Positions 10,589 to 18,200 of a DNA stretch of 64,000 nucleotides are shown piece after piece (the stretch's first letter is position 1; every line of letters begins with the position of its first letter). Where the stretch lies: the NCBI RefSeq assembly GCF_014647655.1, contig NZ_BMPP01000005.1, positions 62,001 to 126,000 on the forward strand, written 5' to 3'. A program made the position numbers and the translations under genes. This DNA comes from Deinococcus malanensis. Its GTDB lineage: Bacteria > Deinococcota > Deinococci > Deinococcales > Deinococcaceae. Below the pieces are notes generated by a model, which saw only the letters and a program-made list of their open reading frames with translations, did not search any database and had not been told where the DNA came from.

Positions 10589-10594
10589 AGTCTA
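10589..10594 (-). promoter_or_regulatory. -10 box (TAGACT) of the phospholipase-like gene
   Basis: TANNNT hexamer 9 nt before the ATG at 10579. Confidence 0.5.
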
Positions 10595-10652
10595 GAGCGT
10601 TGGCCCGAGTTGGAATGCCGAAATGAGGCGGCTTACCCCGGTTACAAGGTGA

Positions 10653-10678
10653 CTCCCCCTGATTCAAGGCAGGGGGAG
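10653..10678 (-). terminator. Terminator after the DUF4394 gene
   Basis: Perfect 9-bp stem (CTCCCCCTG at 10653-10661, CAGGGGGAG at 10670-10678) with an 8-nt loop, downstream of the minus-strand stop at 10755. No T-run follows. Confidence 0.6.
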
Positions 10679-10754
10679 CAGCAGGGCACATCATCTGAGC
10701 GGTCATCTCCGGACCCGCCGCTGGCCCTTGATTACCTCTCGTCCGGAACAGGCC

Positions 10755-11624
10755 TCAGGAACGCGCAGGCAGTGCCAGAGCAAAGGCTTTCAGGCTGACT
10801 CCATCGAGGGTGGACTTGGTCGTCGCACGTCCGGTGGCCAGATTTACGGTGTACAGCGTCGTGCTGGTGCCGTTGCTGACCGACAGCAATGCGCTGTTTT
10901 CGCCCGCGATGTCGAAGCCGGTCCGGCCTGCGCTCACATCCACCCCAAGGGCGCCGACCACGTTCAGGGTGCTGAAGTTGCCGGTAGGCGCGGGAGCAGG
11001 GGAGTTGGTGTGGCTCACCAGCATGTCCGTGTCCGCATCTATGGAAAACAGCGTCGTGGCCGGAGTGTACTCGGTGGTCGGTTTGAACATGCGGAAGGAG
11101 TTGGTATAGGCCGCAGCGACCAGATTCGGATTGCGTCCGGCGTTGGCTGGGTCCGTCTGGGCGTACATGAGGGTGCCGTCGGCGGTGACGGTGCCATCGG
11201 TCGAACTGCCGGTGGCGGGCGTCAGACGGAAGTTCAGATCCCCGTTGCTGAAGACCCGCAGGCGCTCGGCGGCCGGATTGAAGTCCATGACGGTGGGGGT
11301 GCCCATGGCCGCGGTGCCCACATTGCGGGTCAGCGCTCCCGTCGTGGTGTTGACGCTGTACAGCGTGCCCCTGTCGGACAGGGCGTACAGCATGCCGTCG
11401 CGGTTGAAGACATCCAGGTCCACCAGAACCTCACCGCTGGCCAGGCCAGTCAGCGCCAGGCGGCGGGTGCTGTTGGTGGGGTTGTCGGTGCCGAAGATGA
11501 CCAGCTGACCCTGGGCGTCCAGACCGTAGGCAGTCATGCCCATCGGCGCATCGGGGGACCGGACAGTAAAGCAGGCGGTAAGAGCCAGGGTAGAGGTGGC
11601 AGACAGCAGGGCAAGTCGTTTCAT
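10755..11624 (-). CDS. DUF4394 domain lipoprotein
   Basis: 289 residues from the ATG at 11624, preceded by GGAGG at 8 nt. A lipoprotein signal is clear: basic N-terminus, hydrophobic stretch, lipobox LTAC with Cys at about 18. The body has repeated blade-like units (YGLDAQGQLVIFG, LYALSDRGTLYSVNTTTG, LRVFSNGDLNFR) that match DUF4394, a beta-propeller-like family found in surface or exported proteins. Function unknown; the protein is probably membrane-anchored on the outer face. It is monocistronic with its own terminator. Confidence 0.8.
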   Translation of the reverse strand: MKRLALLSATSTLALTACFTVRSPDAPMGMTAYGLDAQGQLVIFGTDNPTNSTRRLALTGLASGEVLVDLDVFNRDGMLYALSDRGTLYSVNTTTGALTRNVGTAAMGTPTVMDFNPAAERLRVFSNGDLNFRLTPATGSSTDGTVTADGTLMYAQTDPANAGRNPNLVAAAYTNSFRMFKPTTEYTPATTLFSIDADTDMLVSHTNSPAPAPTGNFSTLNVVGALGVDVSAGRTGFDIAGENSALLSVSNGTSTTLYTVNLATGRATTKSTLDGVSLKAFALALPARS

Positions 11625-11822
11625 GGGTGAACCTCCGGAGGGCAAGGCGAGCCAGTGGGCCCGCTCCCTTGTTCACTCATCCCTAAGCAGGTCTGACCCT
11701 GTTGGATCACTCGCCTCCTTGATGGTGTTTTTATAAAGTTCACACGTCGAAAGGCATCTGCTGCCCAAACGGTGTGGGGAACAGGCAAAGCGCTGTCAGG
11801 GTCCCCCAGTTCAGTTTCTGGC

Positions 11823-12485
11823 TCAGCCGGCTTCTTTGGGGCCCTTCAATCCGGTCCGGCCCTCGCGCTGCTGGAGCACGGCAGCCACATCACCAGGAGA
11901 GACCCCGACCTCCGCCATGGCGAACAGGGTATGAAACAGCAGGTCGGCCACCTCAGTCGCCAACTCAGCGCGGTCAGCGTTCTTGGCGGCCAGCAGCACC
12001 TCCCCGCTTTCCTCACTGATTTTTTTCAGCACCCGGTCCAGGCCACCGGCATGCAGCCGGGCCACATAGCTGTTTTCCGGCAGGGTTGCCAGCCGCTCGG
12101 TGATGGTGGCATAGACGCGCTCCAGGGTGCCGTCCAGCCCGCTGCTGCTTTCTGGGTTCTCCAGCAGCGGGGTGTAAAAGCAGCTGTAGGCCCCGGTATG
12201 GCACGCCGGACCGGTCTGTTCCACGCGGTACAGCACGCTGTCGCCGTCGCAGTCCAGGTGAACGCTGACCACGTGCTGGGTGTGGCCGCTGCTCTGCCCC
12301 TTGACCCACTGTTCCTGGCGCGAGCGGCTGTAATAGGTCGCCTCACGCGTGGCCAGGGTGCGCTCGATGGCGGCGCGGTCGGCATAGGCCTGCATCAGCA
12401 CCGCGCCGGTCCGGGCGTCCTGCGTCACCACCGGAAGCAGGTTGTCCGCACCGAACTTCAGGCCACTCAGATCAGGAGCCGTCAT
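11823..12485 (-). CDS. hisI: Bifunctional phosphoribosyl-AMP cyclohydrolase / phosphoribosyl-ATP pyrophosphatase
   Basis: 220 residues, fusion of HisI (about 1-115, with [17 protein letters not shown] and the metal-binding [21 protein letters not shown]) and HisE (about 125-210, with [12 protein letters not shown]). The two domains catalyse steps 2 and 3 of histidine biosynthesis. The ATG at 12485 overlaps the hisF stop by one base (TGATG), with AGGAAGGGGG upstream, so translation is coupled. An in-frame start 11 codons earlier lies inside hisF and is unlikely. Confidence 0.93.
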   Translation of the reverse strand: MTAPDLSGLKFGADNLLPVVTQDARTGAVLMQAYADRAAIERTLATREATYYSRSRQEQWVKGQSSGHTQHVVSVHLDCDGDSVLYRVEQTGPACHTGAYSCFYTPLLENPESSSGLDGTLERVYATITERLATLPENSYVARLHAGGLDRVLKKISEESGEVLLAAKNADRAELATEVADLLFHTLFAMAEVGVSPGDVAAVLQQREGRTGLKGPKEAG

Positions 12486-13294
12486 CACGCCCCCTTCCTG
12501 AGCGGGTCGGCCGGCCAATCCGGGCGGACGGGGACACCCTGGGTCTGAAGAAAGGCCTTGACCTGCGGGACGGTCAGTTCGCCAAAGTGAAACACGCTGG
12601 CCGCCAGGGCCGCGTCCGCATGGCCGCCGGCCTCGCCACCACGCAGCACGTCGCAGAAATCCTGCATCTGGCCGGCGCCTCCCGAGGCGATGACCGGCAG
12701 GTCCACGGCCTGCGCCACCATCCGGGTGGCCTCCAGATCGAAGCCCTCCCGCGTACCGTCAGTGTCCATGATGTTCAGACAGATTTCTCCGGCTCCCAGG
12801 GTCTGGCCCCGGACAGCCCACTCGAGCAGGTCGACGCCGGTATCGATCCGACCCCCGCCCACATGCACCGTCCAGCTTTGCGTGCCGGGACGGCGTTTGG
12901 CGTCAATGCTGAGCATCACGCACTGGGCGCCGAAGTGGTCGCTGGCCTCACGGATCAGCTCGGGACGTTTGACGGCGCCGCTGTTCACGCTGATCTTGTC
13001 GGCGCCGGCCATCAGCAGCTGCCGGAAGTCCGACACGGCATTGATCCCGCCACCCACGGTCAGGGGCATCATCACCTGCTCGGCCACCTGCGCAGCGACA
13101 TCCAGCATCAGGGCGCGGCCCTCATGCGTGGCCGTGATGTCGTAAAAAACCAGTTCGTCGGCCTGCTGGGCCTCATAGGCCTGCGCCAGCGCTAGCGGAT
13201 CACCGGCGTCACGGTGGTTCTCAAAGAACCGCACGTTTTTCACCACACGTCCGTTCTGGACGTCCAGGCAGGGAATGATGCGCTTGGTCAACAC
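12485..13294 (-). CDS. hisF: Imidazole glycerol phosphate synthase cyclase subunit
   Basis: 269 residues, slightly longer than the usual 250-255 because of the C-terminal tail. HisF makes IGP and AICAR with HisH. The TIM-barrel signatures are present: [12 protein letters not shown] at the start with the catalytic Asp at position 11, PLTVGGGI near 79, and [10 protein letters not shown] near 200 for phosphate binding. The start is a GTG with TAGACT 7 nt upstream and no ribosome site, so it heads a leaderless hisF-hisIE message. HisH is not in the window. Confidence 0.95.
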   Translation of the reverse strand: MLTKRIIPCLDVQNGRVVKNVRFFENHRDAGDPLALAQAYEAQQADELVFYDITATHEGRALMLDVAAQVAEQVMMPLTVGGGINAVSDFRQLLMAGADKISVNSGAVKRPELIREASDHFGAQCVMLSIDAKRRPGTQSWTVHVGGGRIDTGVDLLEWAVRGQTLGAGEICLNIMDTDGTREGFDLEATRMVAQAVDLPVIASGGAGQMQDFCDVLRGGEAGGHADAALAASVFHFGELTVPQVKAFLQTQGVPVRPDWPADPLRKGA

Positions 13295-13301
13295 GCTGTG
13301 C

Positions 13302-13307
13302 AGTCTA
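13302..13307 (-). promoter_or_regulatory. -10 box (TAGACT) of hisF
   Basis: TANNNT hexamer 7 nt before the GTG at 13294. Confidence 0.6.
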
Positions 13308-13473
13308 CGCGCCGCTGGCTTGACCTCATTCGTGTCGGGACTGCGTTGTGTAGCCTCCTGCAGCTAAGCCTTTACAACTATCTTTCAAACGTGGATTTGT
13401 TCATGAATTTCTTCACAGTACCTTGATACTCTGTTCATACGATTCGTCCAGTCGCCCCCTTCGAGGAGACGCT

Positions 13474-13893
13474 ATGGAAAGCCGACGCATTCTGCTGATA
13501 GACGACAATCCTCACGATGTGGAGCTGGCCCTCCATGCTTTTGCACAGTCCGGCCAGCAGCACAATGTGGTGGTCGCCGGCGGCGGAAGTGAGGCGGTGG
13601 CTTTGTTGCACGGAGAGGCCGGGGAATTGCCGGACCTGATTCTGCTGGACCTCAAAATGCCTCACATGGACGGCCTGGCTGTTCTGGACGAGATCCGTGC
13701 TCACGACGCGACCCGCCGCATTCCAGTCGTCATGCTGACCACCAGCGGCGAAAGCAGGGATGTGCGGGCCAGCTACGAGCACGGTGCCAGTGCCTACGTG
13801 GTCAAGCCACTGGAACTGCGGCAGTTTGCTGAAACCCTGAAGACCATCACCGCCTTCTGGACCCGTTTGAACCGCGTGGCCCACTCTGGCTGA
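13474..13893 (+). CDS. Single-domain response regulator (CheY/Rcp1-like)
   Basis: 139 residues, receiver domain only. The acidic pair Asp10/Asp11, the phosphoacceptor Asp59 in ILLDLKMP, the conserved Thr in MLTTSG and Lys in VVKPLE are all present. GAGGAG sits 5-6 nt before the ATG at 13474, unlike the leaderless neighbours. The domain resembles Rcp1-type regulators that work with bacteriophytochromes, with the loop after the Asp pair (NPHDVELAL). No kinase gene is adjacent, so its partner is unknown. Confidence 0.9.
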   Translation: MESRRILLIDDNPHDVELALHAFAQSGQQHNVVVAGGGSEAVALLHGEAGELPDLILLDLKMPHMDGLAVLDEIRAHDATRRIPVVMLTTSGESRDVRASYEHGASAYVVKPLELRQFAETLKTITAFWTRLNRVAHSG

Positions 13894-13952
13894 GCTTTTC
13901 CCGGGGCCTCAACCCAGCGTTCACGCAGATGCGCGCTGCCGCGCCTGCACGC

Positions 13953-13958
13953 TAGCCT
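13953..13958 (+). promoter_or_regulatory. -10 box (TAGCCT) of the DUF72 gene
   Basis: TANNNT hexamer 6 nt before the ATG at 13965. Confidence 0.55.
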
Positions 13959-13964
13959 CGGAGT

Positions 13965-14807
13965 ATGCGCGTGTATATCGGTTGCGGTGGGTACAGCAAC
14001 GAGGAGTGGACAGCCCCGGGCCTGATCTATGAGGGCGTGCGCAAGGACGACTACCTCAGCACCTATGCCGCCTCCTTCGACGCGGTGGAACTCAACAGCA
14101 GCTTCTACGCCATTCCCGGCCTGAAGGCATTTGAGGGTATGGCCCGCAAGTCGGGGGGCCGCACCCGCTTCGCGGTGAAACTCAACAAGGTCTTCACTCA
14201 CGACCGCGCGCCCACCGACGTGGATTTCGACCGCATGCTGCAAAGTCCCGAGCCCCTGCGTGAGGCAGGCATCATGGGTCCGTATCTGGCGCAGTTTCCA
14301 TACTCGTTTCACCGCACAGCCGACAACCGCAAGTACCTGCACATGCTCTCCGAGCGCTTTGCCGGGCGGGAACTGGCAGTGGAACTGCGGCATGCCAGCT
14401 GGGACAAGCCCGAAGTGCGCGAAGGTATGGCCGAATTCGGGCTCATCTGGGTCAGTCCCGACTACCCGCCGGTGGGCGGCATGCCCGAACCGCAGGTGCA
14501 CGTGACTGGAGACGTGGGGTATCTGCGTCTACACGGCCGCAACAGTGGCAGCTGGTGGGAAGGGCAGAGCGCGGCCGAGCGGCACGACTACCTGTACAGC
14601 CGCACCGAAATGGACGAGTGGGCTGAGAAAATTGCCTTTGTCAACGACGAACTGGCGGAACTCTACGTGTTTTTTATGAACACCACGCGCGGGCATGCCC
14701 TGAAGAACATTCCCATGCTGCGCGAGGCCCTCAATGCACGCGGGGTGCCGGTCCGCGCCCCTGATCCGCTGGAAGCGGGCTCCTCTGATTCCGGCCGTCT
14801 GCTGTAG
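13965..14807 (+). CDS. DUF72 family protein
   Basis: 280 residues, usual length for DUF72 (YecE-like TIM-barrel proteins). Family marks include YIGCGGYSNEEW at the N-terminus, FDAVELNSSFYAIP near 40-53, the AVELRHASW motif near 146-154, and YLRLHGR near 186. DUF72 proteins are widespread and uncharacterised; some cluster with Fe-S or repair genes. Its 3' end overlaps the convergent DUF817 gene by 77 bp, which is long for overlapping coding ends. Confidence 0.88.
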   Translation: MRVYIGCGGYSNEEWTAPGLIYEGVRKDDYLSTYAASFDAVELNSSFYAIPGLKAFEGMARKSGGRTRFAVKLNKVFTHDRAPTDVDFDRMLQSPEPLREAGIMGPYLAQFPYSFHRTADNRKYLHMLSERFAGRELAVELRHASWDKPEVREGMAEFGLIWVSPDYPPVGGMPEPQVHVTGDVGYLRLHGRNSGSWWEGQSAAERHDYLYSRTEMDEWAEKIAFVNDELAELYVFFMNTTRGHALKNIPMLREALNARGVPVRAPDPLEAGSSDSGRLL

Positions 14808-15606
14808 GACCTGGGCGCAGTTCGGCTGACTGCTGTGCCTCCCAGGTCTTCAGCGCCGAGACGGTCAGGAAGGCCACGACCACCAGCAGGGTCCAGGCAA
14901 GCCATTTACCCAGGTGGACCGGCTGCCAGCTGCCCTGCTGGTGTGGATAGACCCAGGCACCGAGGTAGGTCGCGCCGTTTTCGGCCACGAACACCGCCAG
15001 CCCAATCAGGACAAAGGACAGCAGCAGCGGCATCCGCAGGCTGTGCCCAGCCACGGCGAAGGTCACCTGAGCACGCCGGAACGCCAGCGCCAGCGCTCCA
15101 GCCAGGGCGTAGCGCAGGTCCGGCCCGAAGTGGTGTGTAAAGAAGTTGAGGTAGATGCTGCCCGTCAGCACCCATTGCAGCGGCATCGGCGGAAGTCCTG
15201 ACAGGCGGAGGCCGAATTGCCGCCATGCCTGGGCCATGTAACTGCCCACACTGGCATACATGAATCCTGCATAGAGCGGCACACCGAAGACCTTGCTGTG
15301 GGCCTCGTCAGGGTACGCCCAGCTGCCCTGCGACACCTTGAAGGCCTCCAGTGCAAAGCCCAGTCCATGGAAAGCCAGCACCACCGCGGCCTCACGCGCG
15401 GACTCGGCGCGGGCCCGGATCAGCCCCAGCTGGGCCAGCACACAGCCCGCCAGCAGCGCGTCGTAGCGCGCGATTCCCCACTGATCCGGAGGCCATGCTG
15501 AAGAGGCCGCCAGCAGACCAACGACCAGCAGGGCGAAGACACAACAGCGCAGCTGCGTGACCACAAACAGGCCCAGAAGGACTGCCCGACTTCGCCATTG
15601 AGTCAT
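14731..15606 (-). CDS. DUF817 family integral membrane protein
   Basis: 291 residues from the ATG at 15606; a TTG six codons earlier is less likely. Seven or eight hydrophobic helices are spread through residues 10-255, with conserved polar spots GSWAYPDEAHSK near 95 and NFFTHHFGPDLRY near 155, and WVYPHQQG near 215. These match DUF817. No function is known. The hydrophilic C-terminal 35 residues overlap the DUF72 gene on the opposite strand, so the true end may be natural or slightly extended. Confidence 0.85.
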   Translation of the reverse strand: MTQWRSRAVLLGLFVVTQLRCCVFALLVVGLLAASSAWPPDQWGIARYDALLAGCVLAQLGLIRARAESAREAAVVLAFHGLGFALEAFKVSQGSWAYPDEAHSKVFGVPLYAGFMYASVGSYMAQAWRQFGLRLSGLPPMPLQWVLTGSIYLNFFTHHFGPDLRYALAGALALAFRRAQVTFAVAGHSLRMPLLLSFVLIGLAVFVAENGATYLGAWVYPHQQGSWQPVHLGKWLAWTLLVVVAFLTVSALKTWEAQQSAELRPGPTADGRNQRSPLPADQGRGPAPRVH

Positions 15607-15702
15607 GCCTTCAGCCTTTCGCAAGGCCGTGGCCGGGTCATCCGCCCAAAGATGCGGGCCGTGCCACGGTCACCGACCTGCCCGTGCGGCAGACTGGCGC
15701 TC

Positions 15703-16215
15703 ATGAGACTGGTGGTGATGGGCGTGGCGGGCAGTGGCAAGACCACGCTGGGCCGCGCGCTGGCTGACAGACTGGGCTGGCAGTTTCTGGACGCGGATGA
15801 CTTCCACGACCCGGCTGCCGTGGAGCAGATGGCCCGGGGGGTCGGGTTGACGGACGAGCAACGGCGGCCCTGGCTTGAGCGGGTACACGGCGCCCTGCAG
15901 GCCCAGCCGCACGCGGTGCTGGCTTGCTCAGCTCTGACCCGTGGTGCACGCGACATCCTGCGCGGAGCACAGGTGCGGTTTTTATTTCTGGACGTACCGG
16001 CCCCTGTCCTCAGTGTGCGCCTGCAGCAGCGTCAGAACCATCCGGTCGGTCCCACGTTGCTGTCGTCACAACTCACCACCCTGGAGCTGCCCGGGGCACA
16101 GGAGTCTGATGTCCTGACACTCCGCGTAAGCGCCGACGAAACACCACATGAGCTGCTGCGCCGCACTCTTCAGGCCCTGGAGCCGCACCATGCCGGAGAA
16201 AGGCACGATGCCTGA
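15703..16215 (+). CDS. gntK: Gluconokinase
   Basis: 170 residues from the ATG at 15703. Phosphorylates gluconate to 6-phosphogluconate. P-loop GVAGSGKTT (about 6-14), [17 protein letters not shown] (37-53) and an [14 protein letters not shown] segment are the GntK family marks. A CAGACT box 7 nt upstream is one mismatch from TANNNT. The upstream in-frame extension to 15598 overlaps the divergent DUF817 start and was rejected. Its last bases overlap the DUF2256 gene. Confidence 0.9.
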   Translation: MRLVVMGVAGSGKTTLGRALADRLGWQFLDADDFHDPAAVEQMARGVGLTDEQRRPWLERVHGALQAQPHAVLACSALTRGARDILRGAQVRFLFLDVPAPVLSVRLQQRQNHPVGPTLLSSQLTTLELPGAQESDVLTLRVSADETPHELLRRTLQALEPHHAGERHDA

Positions 16216-16375
16216 GAAGAGCTTTGGTGGCGGACGCAAACCGTCTGAACGCCCCACTAAGATCTGCGCCGGGTGTGGGCTGCCTTTTACCTGGCGGCGC
16301 AAGTGGGCGCGTGACTGGGAGCAGGTGCGGTACTGTTCCGACCGCTGCCGGCATGTGGTGCGGAGGCCGGCATGA
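16208..16375 (+). CDS. DUF2256 small zinc-ribbon protein
   Basis: 55 residues from the ATG at 16208, which has GGAGAAAGG in front; another ATG at 16190 is in frame. The chain is basic and carries two CxxC-type pairs, CAGCGLPF and YCSDRC, spaced as in DUF2256, a small zinc-binding family often next to cryptochrome/photolyase-type genes. The start overlaps gntK by 8 nt and the end overlaps uvsE by 4 nt (ATGA), so its translation is tied to both. Function is unknown; the coupling to a UV endonuclease hints at nucleic-acid work. Confidence 0.8.
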   Translation: MPEKSFGGGRKPSERPTKICAGCGLPFTWRRKWARDWEQVRYCSDRCRHVVRRPA

Positions 16376-17277
16376 CCGGGGCGCCGGCCTACGGCCTGGT
16401 CTGTCTCACGGTGGGTCCCGAGGTGCGCTTCCGGACCGTGACCCTCAGCCGCTACCGGACGCTGGGACCAGATGAGCGTGAAGCGAAACTGCTGGACCTG
16501 TACGCCGACAATATTTCCCGGCTGCATGCGGCGGCCGCTTACTGCGCTGCACGCGGCATCCGCCTTTACCGAATGAGTTCCAGCCTGTTTCCCATGCTCG
16601 ACCTTGCCGGGGACGACACAGGTGAGGCGGTGCTTTCCTCGCTGGCCGGGCCGCTGCGTGAGGCAGGAAAGGCTTTTCGTGCGGCCGGAATACGCGTGTT
16701 GATGCACCCGGAGCAGTTCATCGTGCTGAACAGTGAGCGTCCCGAGGTTCGCGCCTCCAGCCTGGCGGCGCTGACCACCCACGCCCGGGTGATGGATGGC
16801 CTGGGCCTGGAGCGCAGCGCGTGGAATCTGTTGCTGCTTCACGGTGGCAAAGGCGGGCGCGCCGCCGAGTTGCAGGCCCTGATCCCCGACCTGCCGGAAT
16901 CGGTCCGCCCGCGCCTGGGTCTGGAAAACGATGAACGGGCTTACGGGGCCCAGGATCTGTTGCCCGTTTGTGAGGCCACCGGCACCCCGTTTGTCTTTGA
17001 CGCCCATCACCATGTCGTCCGCGAGCGGTTGCCGAACCAGGAGCACCCAAGTGTCCGCGAATGGGTGCTGGCCGCCCGGCGTACCTGGACGCCGCCGGAG
17101 TGGCAGGTGGTGCACCTGAGCAACGGTATCGATGGTCCCCAGGACCGCCGGCACAGCTACCTGATCACCGAGTTGCCCAGTGCGTACGCCGACGTGCCCT
17201 GGATCGAGGTGGAAGCCAAAGGCAAAGAGGAGGCAGTGAGCGCATTGATGCAGGCGCATCTGCCCGCCAGCGGCTGA
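16372..17277 (+). CDS. uvsE: UV damage endonuclease
   Basis: 301 residues. Cuts 5' to UV photoproducts, an alternative to UvrABC; D. radiodurans relies on it (DR1819). The TIM-barrel/AP-endonuclease-like fold is shown by YGLVCLT at the start, [11 protein letters not shown] near 66, [11 protein letters not shown] near 110, [10 protein letters not shown] near 150, LENDERAY near 182 with the metal-binding Glu/Asp, and FDAHHH near 204 with the His cluster. It begins inside the DUF2256 stop (ATGA), so translation is coupled. No terminator is clear after the stop. Confidence 0.94.
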   Translation: MTGAPAYGLVCLTVGPEVRFRTVTLSRYRTLGPDEREAKLLDLYADNISRLHAAAAYCAARGIRLYRMSSSLFPMLDLAGDDTGEAVLSSLAGPLREAGKAFRAAGIRVLMHPEQFIVLNSERPEVRASSLAALTTHARVMDGLGLERSAWNLLLLHGGKGGRAAELQALIPDLPESVRPRLGLENDERAYGAQDLLPVCEATGTPFVFDAHHHVVRERLPNQEHPSVREWVLAARRTWTPPEWQVVHLSNGIDGPQDRRHSYLITELPSAYADVPWIEVEAKGKEEAVSALMQAHLPASG

Positions 17278-17392
17278 ACCACAGCAGGCCAGACTCAGCA
17301 CCATCGCCCGCCTGAGGGTTGCCCACAGCGCTGGCAGGACCACCGGCACGCCTCTGGCGGTGCGCTGAGGCGCTGCTCCCGGCGTGAGGCGC

Positions 17393-17398
17393 TACCCT
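17393..17398 (+). promoter_or_regulatory. -10 box (TACCCT) of the DnaQ-type exonuclease gene
   Basis: TANNNT hexamer 6 nt before the GTG at 17405. Confidence 0.55.
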
Positions 17399-17404
17399 GC
17401 AGGC

Positions 17405-17974
17405 GTGAACGTAGTCGTGTTCGACCTGGAAACCACCGGCCTCTCCCCTGAACGAGACGGGATTGTGGAGATCGGTGCCCTTCGGGTGGTGGACGGCCAG
17501 GTACACGAACACCTCAAATACGAGACCCTGGTGAGGCCCACCAACGCCGCAGGTGAGCGGCTGATGATCCCCTGGCATGCCCAGCGGGTTCACGGCATCA
17601 GCAATGAGATGGTCCGCAGTGCGCCGGCAATCGAGGAGGTCCTGCCGGAATTCCTGGAGTTCGTGGGGGACGCGGCGGTGGTCGCCCACAACGTGGGCTT
17701 CGATGGCGGGTTCATGCGCGCCCAGGCGCGCCGCCTGGGGATGGCCTGGGCACCTGCGGCCGAGCACTGCACGGTGCAGCTTTCCCGCCGTGCTTTTCCT
17801 AAAGAACGCGCCCACAACCTGACCGTGCTGGCCGAGCGCCTGGGCCTGAACTTTGCGCCAGGCGGTCGACACCGCAGTTTCGGTGACGTCCAGGTCACTG
17901 CCCAGGCCTACGTGCGTCTGCTGGAAATGCTGGGAACGGCAGAGTCTCCACAGAAGGTCTCGGGCAGGCGGTAG
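17405..17974 (+). CDS. DnaQ/PolC-type 3'-5' exonuclease
   Basis: 189 residues from the GTG at 17405, supported by TACCCT 6 nt upstream; a GTG seven codons earlier precedes that box and is rejected. DEDDh motifs are complete: ExoI FDLETTGL (Asp7, Glu9), Exo[13 protein letters not shown], and Exo[15 protein letters not shown] with the His and Asp. The protein could be the proofreading epsilon subunit of Pol III or a stand-alone repair exonuclease. It lies just downstream of uvsE in the same direction, so it may work in the same repair response, but it has its own promoter. Confidence 0.88.
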   Translation: MNVVVFDLETTGLSPERDGIVEIGALRVVDGQVHEHLKYETLVRPTNAAGERLMIPWHAQRVHGISNEMVRSAPAIEEVLPEFLEFVGDAAVVAHNVGFDGGFMRAQARRLGMAWAPAAEHCTVQLSRRAFPKERAHNLTVLAERLGLNFAPGGRHRSFGDVQVTAQAYVRLLEMLGTAESPQKVSGRR

Positions 17975-18021
17975 GGCGGGGTTGCTACAGGCAGCACCTG
18001 CCTTATGGAGACTAGCCCTGA

Positions 18022-18200
18022 TATGCTCTGCCGTTTGTTATGTCCTTTGACCGGGAAGGGACCGGTGTGCCAAGAGGCACGGGAGGCTCTGGGACGCCCC
18101 CACCGGCTGTGCTCAGCGTTCGCAGGTCCACCCGCTCATCGCTGCAGGTCCGGAAGCGGCATTCCTTACGGCGCGGGTTGCCTGAAGCTCGCAGGCTTTA
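18022..18200 (+). other. Structured intergenic region, possible small RNA
   Basis: Non-coding 223-bp gap between the convergent exonuclease and GGDEF genes (17975-18197). A TATGCT box lies at 18022-18027. Downstream, CCGGTG (18062-18067) pairs with CACCGG (18101-18106) around an inner TGCC/GGCA hairpin, giving a possible three-way junction, and a GGTT..AACC hairpin with CCTG/CAGG inside lies near 18177-18203. I cannot match it to a known RNA family. Confidence 0.3.

Noticed and set aside
18037..18053. Radiation/desiccation response motif
   Set aside because: Only TTATGTC matches; the second half reads differently and no gene start is placed to use it.
18140..18175. CAGGTCCGGAAGC resembles the conserved loop of signal recognition particle RNA
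   Set aside because: The closing pairs around the GGAA loop do not form (TCC faces GCG), and the AGCAGCC strand is absent, so the SRP domain IV fold is not supported.
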